From Allomuricauda sp. (GTDB taxonomy: Bacteria > Bacteroidota > Bacteroidia > Flavobacteriales > Flavobacteriaceae), in contig NZ_JACESV010000001.1 of NCBI RefSeq assembly GCF_013911645.1, forward strand, positions 310,001-374,000: a stretch of 64,000 bases of DNA, written 5' to 3'. Shown here in pieces: positions 17,221-26,819 of the stretch. The notes beneath the pieces are model-generated. The model searched no databases. It was not told the origin of the DNA and was given only the letters and a program-made list of their open reading frames with translations. Position numbers and translations under genes: made by a program. Each line of letters starts with the position of its first letter. Position 1 is the first letter of the stretch.

Positions 17221-18285
17221 TTATCCTTTCTTTTCGAGTTCACTCATTATATCTACCAACACGCCTACACTTTCCAAAGGAAGTGCGTTGTACATGGAAG
17301 CACGGTAACCACCAACGGAACGGTGGCCGTTTATTCCGTTTATTCCTGCTTCTTTGCACATTTCATCAAATACATCCTTTAATTCGTCATCGGTGATGTT
17401 AAAGGTGGCGTTCATATTGGAGCGGTCTTCCTTGGTGGCAATTCCAGAAAAAACAGGGTTGAGTTCAATTTCCGAATAGATCAAGTTCGCTTTGCGTTCA
17501 TTGATTTCCTCAATAGCGGCGATTCCTCCCAAATCCTTCAACCATTGCATAGTAAGCATGGAAACGTAGACCGCAAAAACAGGTGGGGTATTGAACATAC
17601 TGTCCTTGGCGATGTGAACCGAGTAATCCAGCATTGATGGTATTTTTCGGGATACTTTACCTAAAATATCCTCTTTTACAACCACAAGAGTTGTTCCGGC
17701 CGGGCCCATATTTTTTTGTGCTCCTGCATAGATCAGGTCAAACTGAGAAAAATCGAGCTGTCTGGAAAAGATATCGGAACTCATATCACATACCAAGGGC
17801 ACATCGGTTTTTGGGAATTTCTTAAACTGTGTTCCGTAAATGGTATTGTTGGAAGTTAGGTGCAGATAATCCAAATCGGAGGGAATATCGAACCCCTTCG
17901 GAATATGGTTGAAATTATCCTTTTGGGAAGACGCTACTTCCACAATATCACCGAACAAGCGAGCTTCCTTAATGGCTTTTTGGCTCCATGTTCCCGTGTT
18001 TACATATCCTGCCTTTTTCTCCAAAAGGTTATAGACGGTCATTAGGAATTGCATACTTGCGCCCCCCTGAAGGAACAGAGCTTGGTACCCTTTGCCTTCG
18101 AGCCCCAAAAGTTCCAAGGCAAGGGCTCTAGCTTTTTCCATAATGTCCACAAACGCTTTGCTGCGGTGGGAGATTTCTATAAGTGAAAGACCAATGCCAT
18201 CCAGTTCCAGAACGGCTTCGGATGCCTTTTGCATTACCTCTGCGGGCAAAATGCAAGGGCCTGCGCTAAAATTGTGCTTTTTCAT
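17221..18285 (-). CDS. serC: phosphoserine aminotransferase SerC
   Basis: A 354-residue class V aminotransferase. It opens MKKHNFSAGPCILPAEVMQK, typical of SerC, and the PLP-binding Lys is K191 in YAGAQKNMGPAG. The C-terminal INGHRSVGGYRASMYNALPL contains the substrate phosphate-binding His and Arg. It converts 3-phosphohydroxypyruvate plus glutamate to phosphoserine, and can also act in pyridoxal phosphate synthesis. It is followed five bases later by serA, the preceding enzyme in the pathway. Upstream, on the same strand, is an acyl-CoA reductase. Confidence 0.95.
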   Translation of the reverse strand: MKKHNFSAGPCILPAEVMQKASEAVLELDGIGLSLIEISHRSKAFVDIMEKARALALELLGLEGKGYQALFLQGGASMQFLMTVYNLLEKKAGYVNTGTWSQKAIKEARLFGDIVEVASSQKDNFNHIPKGFDIPSDLDYLHLTSNNTIYGTQFKKFPKTDVPLVCDMSSDIFSRQLDFSQFDLIYAGAQKNMGPAGTTLVVVKEDILGKVSRKIPSMLDYSVHIAKDSMFNTPPVFAVYVSMLTMQWLKDLGGIAAIEEINERKANLIYSEIELNPVFSGIATKEDRSNMNATFNITDDELKDVFDEMCKEAGINGINGHRSVGGYRASMYNALPLESVGVLVDIMSELEKKG

Positions 18286-18356
18286 TACCTAGGTTTAAGG
18301 GATAAAGGTCTTAAAAATTGTTGGATCTATAAACGGTTCCGTAGGTTAGGATTTTC

Positions 18357-19403
18357 TTAAAGTTGAAGGAGAAATTCCATAGTGTCGATTCCATCCGCGT
18401 AGTCGTTAAGACTTGGCTTTTGCGTTTCTCCAAATTTCACCTCGTTTTCTCTTGATTTACTTGAAACCACACATTGGATCTGTTCTTCAAGTGCTTCCAA
18501 TTCTTTTCTCAAACTTGTTTCATCATCATAATATGAATAAAACACTACAGAAATAGGGGAGGAGAGGCCTTCGTCTTCTTTTAAGACCAAGAATCCATTA
18601 TCCAAAATCTTGAATTGGCTCATTAAATAAACCGCCTTGTTGTAATCGTAGTTATTGGCATATTTATGTTGGTGAATGATGTCATTGTAATCATATAGCG
18701 CTTTGAACAATGCATCAAAATCATACTCTTTTGGCACATAGATTTTGGATACGTTGCGACAACCCAATCCATAATACCTGAAAATATCCTCGCCAAGTGA
18801 TTTTAGTTCTTCTTCGGTTTCATTTCCGGTAAGGACAGCGACCGAATTTCTGTTTTTTCGTATGATGTTGGGCTTATTTCCAAAATAATATTCAAAATAA
18901 CGGCTTGTATTGTTGCTTCCCGTGGCGATAACGGCATCGAAGTTTTCGAGTTTTCCGTCAACGAACCCAATCCTATCTGCGAGTGAGGGTTCCTGTTGAA
19001 TCAAATATTTTGACAGGTATGGTAGCAGCACTTTATCGTTGGACGACAGTTTGGCCAACACCTTGTTTCCAGAGAGCAATACGCACAAGAAATCATGGAA
19101 ACCCACTAGTGGGATGTTGCCCGCCATTACAATGCCCACCGTTTTAGGATCACTTGTTTTGTTAAAGGTATAATTGGACAACCAATCCTTGAGATTTTCT
19201 TCAGTAAGTAAATCGCCCCATTGTTTTAGGGAAAACAATATGTTGTCCTTTGTGAACCATCCGTTATGGTGTCCGGCCTTGGATATGATTTCCTTGAATT
19301 CAGCATCAACTTTCGCGCTTTTGGAATAACATTTATCACAAAAATCCGTTAGGTATTTTCCAAGTTTAACAAAAGCTTCTATGGTTTTAATATACGGAGC
19401 CAT
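18357..19403 (-). CDS. acyl-CoA reductase (LuxC-like)
   Basis: A 348-residue protein of the LuxC acyl-CoA reductase family (aldehyde dehydrogenase fold). Seen features are the TVGIVMAGNIPLVGFHDFLC block, the VIATGSNNTSRYFEYYFGNK segment and the conserved YYGLGCRNVSKIYVPKEYDF, where the Cys is the likely catalytic thiol. LuxC enzymes reduce acyl-CoA or acyl groups to aldehydes with NADPH. There are no luciferase genes here, so a light-producing role is not supported. Divergent from a ferredoxin gene with abutting promoters and upstream of serC-serA, a layout I recall from other Bacteroidetes. The true substrate is unknown. Confidence 0.85.
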   Translation of the reverse strand: MAPYIKTIEAFVKLGKYLTDFCDKCYSKSAKVDAEFKEIISKAGHHNGWFTKDNILFSLKQWGDLLTEENLKDWLSNYTFNKTSDPKTVGIVMAGNIPLVGFHDFLCVLLSGNKVLAKLSSNDKVLLPYLSKYLIQQEPSLADRIGFVDGKLENFDAVIATGSNNTSRYFEYYFGNKPNIIRKNRNSVAVLTGNETEEELKSLGEDIFRYYGLGCRNVSKIYVPKEYDFDALFKALYDYNDIIHQHKYANNYDYNKAVYLMSQFKILDNGFLVLKEDEGLSSPISVVFYSYYDDETSLRKELEALEEQIQCVVSSKSRENEVKFGETQKPSLNDYADGIDTMEFLLQL

Positions 19404-19407
19404 TAAA

Positions 19408-19448
19408 TTTGTACACTAATTTAGTAGGGTTTATTTTTGTCAAAAGTA
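19408..19448. promoter_or_regulatory. back-to-back promoters for ferredoxin and acyl-CoA reductase
   Basis: Plus strand: TTTG (19408-19411), 20 bases, TATTTTTG (19432-19439). Minus strand: the complement of CAAAAGTA (19441-19448) reads TACTTTTG, with a CAA at 19466-19468 as the complement of its -33 TTG, spacing 17. The two -7 boxes are separated by one base. Confidence 0.65.
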
Positions 19449-19488
19449 AGCATGCTGATAAGAATCAACCCAAAAGGAAAAGAAAATT

Positions 19489-19842
19489 ATGGCAATTATT
19501 ATAACAGATGAGTGCATAAATTGTGGTGCTTGCGAGCCAGAATGCCCAAACACAGCAATTTATGAAGGTGCGGATGAATGGAGATATAGTGATGGAACTT
19601 CGCTGACCGGCGATGTAGTTTTGCCCAATGGCAAAGAGGTCAATGCCGATGAAGTTCAAGAACCTGTTAGCGATGAGCTTTATTATATAGTTCCCGATAA
19701 ATGTACGGAATGTCAAGGATTTCACGAAGAACCCCAATGTGCAGCGGTATGCCCGGTGGATTGTTGTGTTCCTGATGAAGACCATGTAGAAACCGAAGAA
19801 GAGCTATTGGGCAAGCAAAAGTTTATGCACCCCGATGGTTAA
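19489..19842 (+). CDS. 4Fe-4S dicluster ferredoxin
   Basis: A 117-residue ferredoxin with two cluster-binding sets: [13 protein letters not shown] near residues 8-20, and [20 protein letters not shown] with a following Cys pair in the second half. The insertion in the second motif is of the kind seen in the ferredoxins sometimes called YfhL or Alvin type. It carries electrons in the cytoplasm; partners are unknown. It is divergent from the acyl-CoA reductase, whose reaction uses a reductant, but a direct link is only an idea. A strong hairpin follows the stop. Confidence 0.93.
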   Translation: MAIIITDECINCGACEPECPNTAIYEGADEWRYSDGTSLTGDVVLPNGKEVNADEVQEPVSDELYYIVPDKCTECQGFHEEPQCAAVCPVDCCVPDEDHVETEEELLGKQKFMHPDG

Positions 19843-19863
19843 GCAATAAAAAACATTTAATTT

Positions 19864-19891
19864 AGCCCCGAACCAAGGTTCGGGGTTTTTT
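19864..19891 (+). terminator. terminator after ferredoxin
   Basis: Arms CCCCGAACC (19866-19874) and GGTTCGGGG (19877-19885) followed by six T. The inner pairs must open to form the loop. Confidence 0.85.
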
Positions 19892-20020
19892 ATGCAAGAA
19901 AAAGAGAAAGCATACAACGGTATTTGGAAACAAGCGGGATGCATATTGTCCTTGATCGCCATTTTTGGCATCATAGCCTTGGTAGTGATGGGCTTCTATT
20001 TACTCATTCAAGGTTATTAG
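19892..20020 (+). CDS. 42-residue putative membrane protein
   Basis: An ATG-to-TAG frame of 42 codons that starts directly after the ferredoxin terminator: MQEKEKAYNGIWKQAGCILS, LIAIFGIIALVVMGFYLLIQ, GY. A charged start followed by one clear membrane segment makes it look like a real single-pass peptide. Against it, no promoter box separates it from the terminator, so it would rely on read-through. No family is recognised. Confidence 0.4.
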   Translation: MQEKEKAYNGIWKQAGCILSLIAIFGIIALVVMGFYLLIQGY

Positions 20021-20043
20021 GCTCCAGTACCAAAACTTCAACT

Positions 20044-20051
20044 TATATTTG
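20044..20051 (+). promoter_or_regulatory. -7 promoter element for ychF
   Basis: TATATTTG, a match to TAnnTTTG, 24 bases before the ATG. Confidence 0.5.
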
Positions 20052-20075
20052 CAGCCTCAAAACACAAGAATTTAG

Positions 20076-21170
20076 ATGAAAGCAGGTATTGTAGGATTGC
20101 CCAACGTAGGAAAATCAACACTTTTCAACTGTTTGTCCAACGCAAAGGCACAAAGTGCCAATTTCCCTTTTTGTACCATAGAACCCAATATTGGTGTGGT
20201 GAATGTACCCGACCAACGCTTGGAGAAATTGGAGGAATTGGTAAATCCCGAGCGTGTAATCCCCGCAACGGTAGAAATTGTGGACATTGCCGGTTTGGTA
20301 AAAGGTGCCAGCAAAGGAGAGGGACTTGGAAACCAGTTTTTGGGAAATATCCGCGAAACCGATGCTATTCTGCACGTACTTCGCTGTTTTGACAATGATA
20401 ATGTGGTTCATGTTGATGGTTCCGTAGATCCAATCAGGGATAAGGAGACCATTGATATGGAATTGCAGCTAAAAGATTTGGAGAGCGTTGAGAAAAAGCT
20501 CGACAAAGTAAAGCGCGCCGCCAAAACAGGCAATAAAGAAGCCCAAAAGGAAGAAGCCGTACTTTCTGCGTTAAAAGAAGGTTTGGAAGCTGGAAAATCG
20601 GTCAGAGCTATTGAAATTAACGAAGATGGTCGGGAAGAATTTGTGAAACCATTGCAGTTGATCACGGACAAGCCCGTAATGTATGTTTGTAATGTAGATG
20701 AAAGCTCAGCCGTTGATGGAAATGCTTACGTGGAAAAAGTAAAAGAGGCGGTAGCTCAAGAAAAAGCTGAAGTTATCTTTTTGGCCGTGGGCACTGAGGC
20801 AGATATTACCGAATTGGAGACCTATGAAGAGCGCCAAATGTTTTTGGAAGACCTTGGACTCTCCGAGCCCGGTTCTGCCAAATTAATTCGTGGTGCTTAT
20901 AAATTACTTGATCTGGAAACTTATTTTACTGCTGGGGAGAAAGAGGTCCGCGCATGGACCATTCCCGTAGGGGCAACCGCTCCACAGGCAGCAGGTGTTA
21001 TCCATACCGATTTTGAAAAGGGCTTTATCCGCGCCGAGGTTATCGCTTACGACGATTACGTAAAATATGGGAGCGAAGCTAAAGTGAAAGAAGCAGGTCG
21101 TATGCGCGTGGAAGGCAAAGAATACATTGTTAAGGACGGTGATGTGATGCACTTTAGGTTTAACGTGTAG
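20076..21170 (+). CDS. ychF: redox-regulated ATPase YchF (OLA1 family)
   Basis: A 364-residue member of the universal Obg-related YchF/OLA1 family. The P-loop is GLPNVGKST (6-14), the switch II region is VDIAGLVKGASKGEGLGNQF, and a helical insertion is seen at about 125-200. The C-terminal TGS domain begins around AGEKEVRAWTIPVGATAPQA and ends VKDGDVMHFRFNV. YchF hydrolyses ATP rather than GTP, binds ribosomes and modulates translation and oxidative stress response. Length is standard. Monocistronic by position, with its own -7 box. Confidence 0.96.
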   Translation: MKAGIVGLPNVGKSTLFNCLSNAKAQSANFPFCTIEPNIGVVNVPDQRLEKLEELVNPERVIPATVEIVDIAGLVKGASKGEGLGNQFLGNIRETDAILHVLRCFDNDNVVHVDGSVDPIRDKETIDMELQLKDLESVEKKLDKVKRAAKTGNKEAQKEEAVLSALKEGLEAGKSVRAIEINEDGREEFVKPLQLITDKPVMYVCNVDESSAVDGNAYVEKVKEAVAQEKAEVIFLAVGTEADITELETYEERQMFLEDLGLSEPGSAKLIRGAYKLLDLETYFTAGEKEVRAWTIPVGATAPQAAGVIHTDFEKGFIRAEVIAYDDYVKYGSEAKVKEAGRMRVEGKEYIVKDGDVMHFRFNV

Positions 21171-21225
21171 CCACTGGGCATTGTAATCAACACCACTTAC
21201 TACATTTTAGTTTACGAGTATAAAA

Positions 21226-21233
21226 TAGCTTTG
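21226..21233 (+). promoter_or_regulatory. -7 promoter element for EamA transporter
   Basis: TAGCTTTG, a match to TAnnTTTG, ends only four bases before the ATG at 21238. If used, the transcript would be leaderless or the start lies further in. Confidence 0.4.
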
Positions 21234-21237
21234 CCAC

Positions 21238-22140
21238 ATGTCCAGTAAAAGCTTGGGGATTTTATACGGTATTTTGGGAGTGGTGCTATTCTCCTCCAAG
21301 GCCGTAATGGTGAAATTGGCCTACCAATACGAGGTGAGCACACTTGATTTGCTGTTGTTTCGGATGCTATTTTCCTTACCGTTTTATATTATTATTCTCT
21401 TTTTGATTCGGAAAAAATCCGCAAAAGCTCAAATTAAAACCAAAGATTATGCTTGGCTCTTTCTTTTTGGATTCGTGGGCTATTATTTGGCCAGTTATTT
21501 CGATTTTTTGGGACTGAATTACATTAAGGCCGGATTGGAGCGCATCATTCTATTTGTATACCCGACCATTGTAGTATTCCTGAGTTGGCTCATTTTTAAA
21601 CAAAAAATTACCCGAGTTCAATTTATTGCCATTGCCGTCACTTATATTGGAGTGCTGATAACCTTTTGGGATGAATTGGATATTGCGGGGAACAAAGTTT
21701 TGTTGGGTGGATTTTTGGTATTGTTGAGCGCCATCACCTACGCATCCTATTTAGTGGGCAGTGGTTGGTTGATTCCCAAATTTGGAGTACTTCGATTTAC
21801 GTGTTATGCCATGATAGTGTCCACCATTTGTATCGTGGCGCATTATTTGGTATCGGGCCATTGGGAATTTATGGATTATCCTTGGCCCGTGTACGCTTAT
21901 GGTTTGGCCATGGCTATTTTCGCTACCTTTATCCCATCATTTTTGGTATCGGCCGCCATTGAACGATTGGGAGCATCCAATTTTTCAATTCTGGGAAGCT
22001 TGGGACCTATTTCCACTATTTTGCTCGCCTTTGTGTTTTTGAACGAAAAACTCACGTATTGGCAGCTCGTTGGAATGATGGTTGTTATTTTTGGAGTGAC
22101 CTATCTATCAATCCAAGGAAAAAGGCGGGCTAAAGGCTGA
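21238..22140 (+). CDS. EamA/DMT family transporter
   Basis: A 300-residue inner membrane protein with ten predicted membrane segments arranged as two five-helix EamA repeats (about residues 5-135 and 155-295). Typical stretches are GILGVVLFSSKAVMVKLAYQ in the first repeat, and SILGSLGPISTILLAFVFLN followed by EKLTYWQLVGMMVVIFGVTY in the second. The drug/metabolite superfamily exports amino acids, nucleotide sugars or other metabolites; the substrate is not readable here. Single gene between ychF and parE. Confidence 0.9.
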   Translation: MSSKSLGILYGILGVVLFSSKAVMVKLAYQYEVSTLDLLLFRMLFSLPFYIIILFLIRKKSAKAQIKTKDYAWLFLFGFVGYYLASYFDFLGLNYIKAGLERIILFVYPTIVVFLSWLIFKQKITRVQFIAIAVTYIGVLITFWDELDIAGNKVLLGGFLVLLSAITYASYLVGSGWLIPKFGVLRFTCYAMIVSTICIVAHYLVSGHWEFMDYPWPVYAYGLAMAIFATFIPSFLVSAAIERLGASNFSILGSLGPISTILLAFVFLNEKLTYWQLVGMMVVIFGVTYLSIQGKRRAKG

Positions 22141-22196
22141 TATATATTAACAATTATTGTTTTCTATTGTTGATTACTTTCTACCTTACACCCTTT

Positions 22197-22204
22197 TATT
22201 TTTG
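22197..22204 (+). promoter_or_regulatory. -7 promoter element for parE-parC
   Basis: TATTTTTG with a TTG at 22170-22172, 24 bases upstream. The parE ATG is 38 bases downstream. Confidence 0.55.
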
Positions 22205-22242
22205 CTCCTAAATTTTATATTGCAATGATTAACCCTTAACTA

Positions 22243-24111
22243 ATGGCAGACACCCAATATACTGAGGATAATATCCGTTCGCTGGACTGGAAGGAGCATA
22301 TTCGTATGCGTCCGGGGATGTACATTGGAAAATTGGGCGACGGTTCCTCCGCAGATGATGGTATTTATATTCTTCTAAAAGAAGTGCTCGATAACTCCAT
22401 TGATGAATTTGTGATGGGGGCGGGAAAGACCATCGAAATCAACATCAAGGACAATACCGTTCACGTTCGCGACTACGGTCGTGGCATTCCACTTGGGAAA
22501 GTGGTGGACGTGGTTTCCAAAATGAATACCGGAGGTAAGTACGACACCCGTGCCTTTAAAAAATCCGTAGGATTGAACGGGGTAGGTACCAAAGCGGTGA
22601 ATGCACTTTCCTCTTATTTTAGGGTGGAATCCAACCGAGACGGCCAATCCAAATCCGCTGAGTTTGAAACAGGGAATTTGGTCAACGAAGAACTTTTGGG
22701 AGAATCTTCCAGAAGAAAGGGGACAAAAGTAAGTTTCATCCCCGACGAATCCATCTTTAAAAAATACAAGTACAGGAACGAGTATGTAGAGCGCATGCTC
22801 AAAAACTACGTCTATCTAAATCCCGGTTTGACCATTGTTTTCAATGGTGAAAAATTCCATTCGGAAAATGGTTTAAAGGATTTGTTGGAAGACAATAACA
22901 ATGACGAGGATTTCCTCTATCCCATCATTCACCTAAAAGGTGATGATATTGAGGTTGCCATGACCCATAGCAAAACTCAATACAGTGAGGAGTATCATTC
23001 CTTTGTAAACGGACAGCATACCACACAAGGGGGAACACACCAATCTGCTTTTCGGGAAGCCATAGTAAAAACTGTCCGTGATTTCTACGGAAAAAACTAT
23101 GATGCTTCGGATGTTCGGAAATCCATCATTTCCGCAGTTTCCATTAAAGTGATGGAGCCTGTATTTGAGAGCCAGACCAAGACCAAGCTGGGCTCGACCG
23201 ACATGGGAGGCGATTTGCCTACCGTCCGTACCTACATCAATGATTTTATCGGCACGCATTTGGACAATTACCTCCATAAGAACCAAGCAACTGCCGACGC
23301 TCTTCAAAAGAAAATTGTTCAGGCTGAGAAAGAACGTAAAGAACTCTCGGGCATTCGAAAATTGGCCAGGGACCGCGCCAAGAAAGCCAGTCTTCATAAT
23401 AAAAAGCTAAGAGATTGCCGCATCCATCTGCAGGACATGAAAAAAGACCGCCGTTTGGAGACCACCCTGTTTATTACAGAGGGGGATTCCGCATCGGGTT
23501 CCATTACCAAATCCAGGGATGTGAATACGCAGGCGGTATTCAGTTTGCGAGGCAAACCGTTGAATTCCTACGGAATGTCCAAAAAAATCGTGTACGAGAA
23601 CGAAGAGTTCAATTTGTTGCAGGCGGCGCTCAATATCGAGGATTCCATGGAAGACCTCAGATATAACAATATTGTAATTGCAACGGATGCCGATGTGGAC
23701 GGAATGCACATTCGATTATTGTTGATTACCTTCTTTTTACAATTTTTTCCTGAATTGATCAAGGAAAACCACTTATATATTCTGCAAACCCCATTATTTA
23801 GGGTACGTAACAAAAAAGAAACCATTTATTGTTACAGTGATGAAGAGCGAAGAAATGCCATTGAAAAACTCTCTGGAAAACCAGAAATTACCCGATTTAA
23901 GGGATTGGGCGAAATTTCTCCGGATGAGTTCAAAAATTTTATCGGTGATGATATCCGTTTGGAGCCCGTGATGCTGGACAAAGCCATGAGCATTGATGCA
24001 CTGCTGAAGTTTTACATGGGAAAAAATACTCCCGACAGACAAGAATTCATCATCAACAACCTTAAAGTGGAACTTGATTTAGTGGAAGAAAACCAACTAC
24101 AACCCAAATAA
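22243..24111 (+). CDS. parE: DNA topoisomerase IV subunit B (ParE)
   Basis: A 622-residue type IIA topoisomerase ATPase subunit. The GHKL ATP site is seen in [17 protein letters not shown] and [14 protein letters not shown], with the transducer lysine in QTKTKLGS. The TOPRIM domain has TEGDSASGS and DADVDGMHI, followed by the RFKGLGEI block. The length fits a ParE/short GyrB. The adjacent partner is an A subunit fifteen bases downstream, so the pair is read as topoisomerase IV, which separates linked daughter chromosomes. Assignment to IV rather than gyrase rests on pairing and length. Confidence 0.9.
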   Translation: MADTQYTEDNIRSLDWKEHIRMRPGMYIGKLGDGSSADDGIYILLKEVLDNSIDEFVMGAGKTIEINIKDNTVHVRDYGRGIPLGKVVDVVSKMNTGGKYDTRAFKKSVGLNGVGTKAVNALSSYFRVESNRDGQSKSAEFETGNLVNEELLGESSRRKGTKVSFIPDESIFKKYKYRNEYVERMLKNYVYLNPGLTIVFNGEKFHSENGLKDLLEDNNNDEDFLYPIIHLKGDDIEVAMTHSKTQYSEEYHSFVNGQHTTQGGTHQSAFREAIVKTVRDFYGKNYDASDVRKSIISAVSIKVMEPVFESQTKTKLGSTDMGGDLPTVRTYINDFIGTHLDNYLHKNQATADALQKKIVQAEKERKELSGIRKLARDRAKKASLHNKKLRDCRIHLQDMKKDRRLETTLFITEGDSASGSITKSRDVNTQAVFSLRGKPLNSYGMSKKIVYENEEFNLLQAALNIEDSMEDLRYNNIVIATDADVDGMHIRLLLITFFLQFFPELIKENHLYILQTPLFRVRNKKETIYCYSDEERRNAIEKLSGKPEITRFKGLGEISPDEFKNFIGDDIRLEPVMLDKAMSIDALLKFYMGKNTPDRQEFIINNLKVELDLVEENQLQPK

Positions 24112-24126
24112 ATGCCGACTTTCTAA

Positions 24127-26754
24127 ATGGAAGAAAATGAAGAACTGAACGATGAGAGTTTAGAAAACCATGACGAGTCCCAAGACAGCCTGATCAAGGT
24201 AACGGGGATGTACAAGGATTGGTTTTTGGATTATGCCTCGTATGTAATATTGGAGCGTGCCGTACCTGCTATTGAGGATGGGTTTAAGCCCGTGCAGCGC
24301 AGGATCATGCATGCGCTAAAGGAACTGGACGATGGCCGATACAACAAAGTGGCCAACGTGGTGGGGCATACCATGCAGTATCACCCGCACGGTGATGCGA
24401 GTATTGCCGATGCCATGGTCCAAATTGGGCAAAAGGATTTACTTATCGATACCCAAGGGAACTGGGGGAACATTTTAACAGGAGACGGAGCTGCCGCACC
24501 TCGTTATATTGAGGCCCGATTGTCCAAGTTTGCCCTGGAAGTGGTGTACAGCCCAAAAATTACGGAGTGGCAACTTTCTTATGATGGCAGAAAAAAGGAA
24601 CCTGTAAATCTACCTGTAAAATTTCCACTTCTTTTGGCCCAAGGAGCCGAGGGCATTGCGGTAGGCCTTTCCACAAAAATACTCCCGCACAACTTTAACG
24701 AGTTGATAGATGCATCCATAAAACACCTAAAAGGAAAAAGGTTTACCATTTATCCCGATTTCCCAACGGCAGGGGTCATTGATGTGACCAATTATAATGA
24801 TGGAATGCGAGGCGGAAAGATCAGGGTGAGGGCAAAAATATCGACCTTGGACAAGAATACCTTGGTCATCAATGAGATACCCTACGGTACCAACACTTCC
24901 TCTTTAATTGACTCCATCTTAAAGGCCAATGATAAAGGGAAAATCAAAATAAAAAAGATAGAGGACAACACGGCCGCCGAAGTAGAGATTTTGGTGCATT
25001 TGCCCAACGGCATCTCTCCTGATAAAACCATTGATGCCCTCTATGCGTTCACGGCGTGCGAATCGTCCATATCCCCGCTTGGTTGTGTTATTGAAGACAA
25101 CAAGCCCTTGTTTATCGGTATTAAGGAGATGCTTGAAAGATCCACTGACAATACTGTGGAACTACTTAAAGCAGAACTTGAAATACAGTTGGACGAGTTG
25201 GAGGAGCAATGGCACTTTTCTTCCTTGGAACGAATTTTTATAGAGAACAGGATTTATCGAGAAATCGAAGAGGAGGAAACTTGGGAAGGTGTAATCGAAG
25301 CCATAGACAAAGGCTTGAAGCCACACATCTCACATTTAAAAAGAGAGGTGAACCGGGATGATATTGTTCGTTTGACCGAAATACGAATCAAACGAATTTC
25401 AAAGTTTGATTTGGACAAGGCACAACAACTTATTGAAAGTTTGGAAGATAGGATTGCGCAGACCAAGCATCACTTGGAGCATTTGGTCGAATTTGCCATC
25501 GACTATTTTAAAGAACTAAAAAAGAAATACGGAGCAGGAAGGGAGCGTAAATCCGAAATAAAGATTTTTGATGATATTGAAGCCACCAAAGTGGTGATCA
25601 GAAACACCAAACTCTATGTAAACCGCAAAGAAGGCTTTATCGGCACCTCTTTAAAACGGGATGAATACGTTACTGACTGTAGTGATATTGACGATATTAT
25701 TGTATTTACAGAGAAAGGGGAGATGATGGTGACCAAGGTGGACTCCAAGGTGTTTGTTGGCAAAAACATTATCCATGTGGCTGTTTTTAAAAAGAAGGAC
25801 AAGCGCACTACCTACAACATGATCTACAAGCTCATGAAAGGTGGGCCTAGTTACATCAAAAGGTTCAATGTCACCAGTATGACACGGGACAAAATTTATC
25901 AGCTGGCTGGGGACAAGCCATCTGCAGAAGTACTTTATTTTTCGGCAAACCCAAATGGTGAAGCCGAGGTGGTCACGGTAATGTTACGCCAATCAGGTAG
26001 TATCAAAAAATTAAAATGGGATTTGGATTTTTCCGATGTTCTGATCAAGGGAAGGGGCTCCAAAGGAAATTTAGTCACCAAATATGCCGTAAAACGCATC
26101 GAACTAAAGGAAAAAGGTGTATCTACACTTAAACCAAGAAAAATTTGGTTCGATGATGTGGTAAGTCGCCTTAATGTGGATGGACGAGGGGAGTTGCTCG
26201 GTGAGTTCCGGGGCGACGACCTATTGTTGGTGATAGACCAGAAGGGGATTGTAAAAACCATTCCGCCAGATTTACTGACAAGATTTAATGACGATATGAT
26301 CGTGTTGGAAAAGTGGAATCCCGACAAACCTATTTCGGTAGTGCACTACGTAGGTGATAAGGAACGTTTTTACTTGAAAAGGTTTTTGGTGGAAAGCCCC
26401 AACAAAGAAGAGGTGGTGATCTCCGAAGATTCTAAATCGTATTTGGAGCTGGTATCTACCGACTGGAGACCCATGTTGGAAATTGAATTTGTTAAGCCCA
26501 GAGGCAAAGACCCCAAACCAAACCAAGAAATAAACGTGGAAGAATTTATTGCCGTAAAAGGGATAAAAGCACTTGGAAATCAGCTTACTCCAGAAAAAGT
26601 GAAAAATATAAATGTTTTGGATTCCTTACCTTACGAGGAACCCGAGGAACAAAAAACCGAAGACATTGAAGTAGTGGATGAAGAGCAAATAGACAACGAT
26701 GATAATGATATTGGCACTAAGAATGACAGTTCCGACCAAACCACTTTGTTTTGA
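24127..26754 (+). CDS. parC: DNA topoisomerase IV subunit A (ParC)
   Basis: An 875-residue type IIA topoisomerase cleavage subunit. The winged-helix region carries DGFKPVQRRIMHALKELDDG and QYHPHGDASIADAMVQIG. The catalytic Tyr is Y127 in GAAAPRYIEARLS. A coiled-coil gate region around residues 360-470 is followed by a C-terminal DNA-wrapping region with degenerate repeats. The canonical gyrase box (QRRGGKG) is not seen, which supports ParC over GyrA. It ends in an acidic tail (EEQKTEDIEVVDEEQIDNDD). Fifteen bases after parE, so one operon. Confidence 0.9.
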   Translation: MEENEELNDESLENHDESQDSLIKVTGMYKDWFLDYASYVILERAVPAIEDGFKPVQRRIMHALKELDDGRYNKVANVVGHTMQYHPHGDASIADAMVQIGQKDLLIDTQGNWGNILTGDGAAAPRYIEARLSKFALEVVYSPKITEWQLSYDGRKKEPVNLPVKFPLLLAQGAEGIAVGLSTKILPHNFNELIDASIKHLKGKRFTIYPDFPTAGVIDVTNYNDGMRGGKIRVRAKISTLDKNTLVINEIPYGTNTSSLIDSILKANDKGKIKIKKIEDNTAAEVEILVHLPNGISPDKTIDALYAFTACESSISPLGCVIEDNKPLFIGIKEMLERSTDNTVELLKAELEIQLDELEEQWHFSSLERIFIENRIYREIEEEETWEGVIEAIDKGLKPHISHLKREVNRDDIVRLTEIRIKRISKFDLDKAQQLIESLEDRIAQTKHHLEHLVEFAIDYFKELKKKYGAGRERKSEIKIFDDIEATKVVIRNTKLYVNRKEGFIGTSLKRDEYVTDCSDIDDIIVFTEKGEMMVTKVDSKVFVGKNIIHVAVFKKKDKRTTYNMIYKLMKGGPSYIKRFNVTSMTRDKIYQLAGDKPSAEVLYFSANPNGEAEVVTVMLRQSGSIKKLKWDLDFSDVLIKGRGSKGNLVTKYAVKRIELKEKGVSTLKPRKIWFDDVVSRLNVDGRGELLGEFRGDDLLLVIDQKGIVKTIPPDLLTRFNDDMIVLEKWNPDKPISVVHYVGDKERFYLKRFLVESPNKEEVVISEDSKSYLELVSTDWRPMLEIEFVKPRGKDPKPNQEINVEEFIAVKGIKALGNQLTPEKVKNINVLDSLPYEEPEEQKTEDIEVVDEEQIDNDDNDIGTKNDSSDQTTLF

Positions 26755-26819
26755 TGTGATTTATGGCTAATTTTCACGCGAGTTACACACTTTACAAGCA
26801 GACCGATTAATACATCTAT

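Noticed and set aside
18357-19403. LuxC homology as evidence for bioluminescence
   Set aside because: No luciferase, transferase or synthetase genes are nearby; the neighbours are serine synthesis and a ferredoxin.
22243-26754. Reading the topoisomerase pair as gyrase
   Set aside because: The short B subunit, the adjacent A subunit and the absence of a canonical gyrase box favour topoisomerase IV, although sequence alone leaves some doubt.
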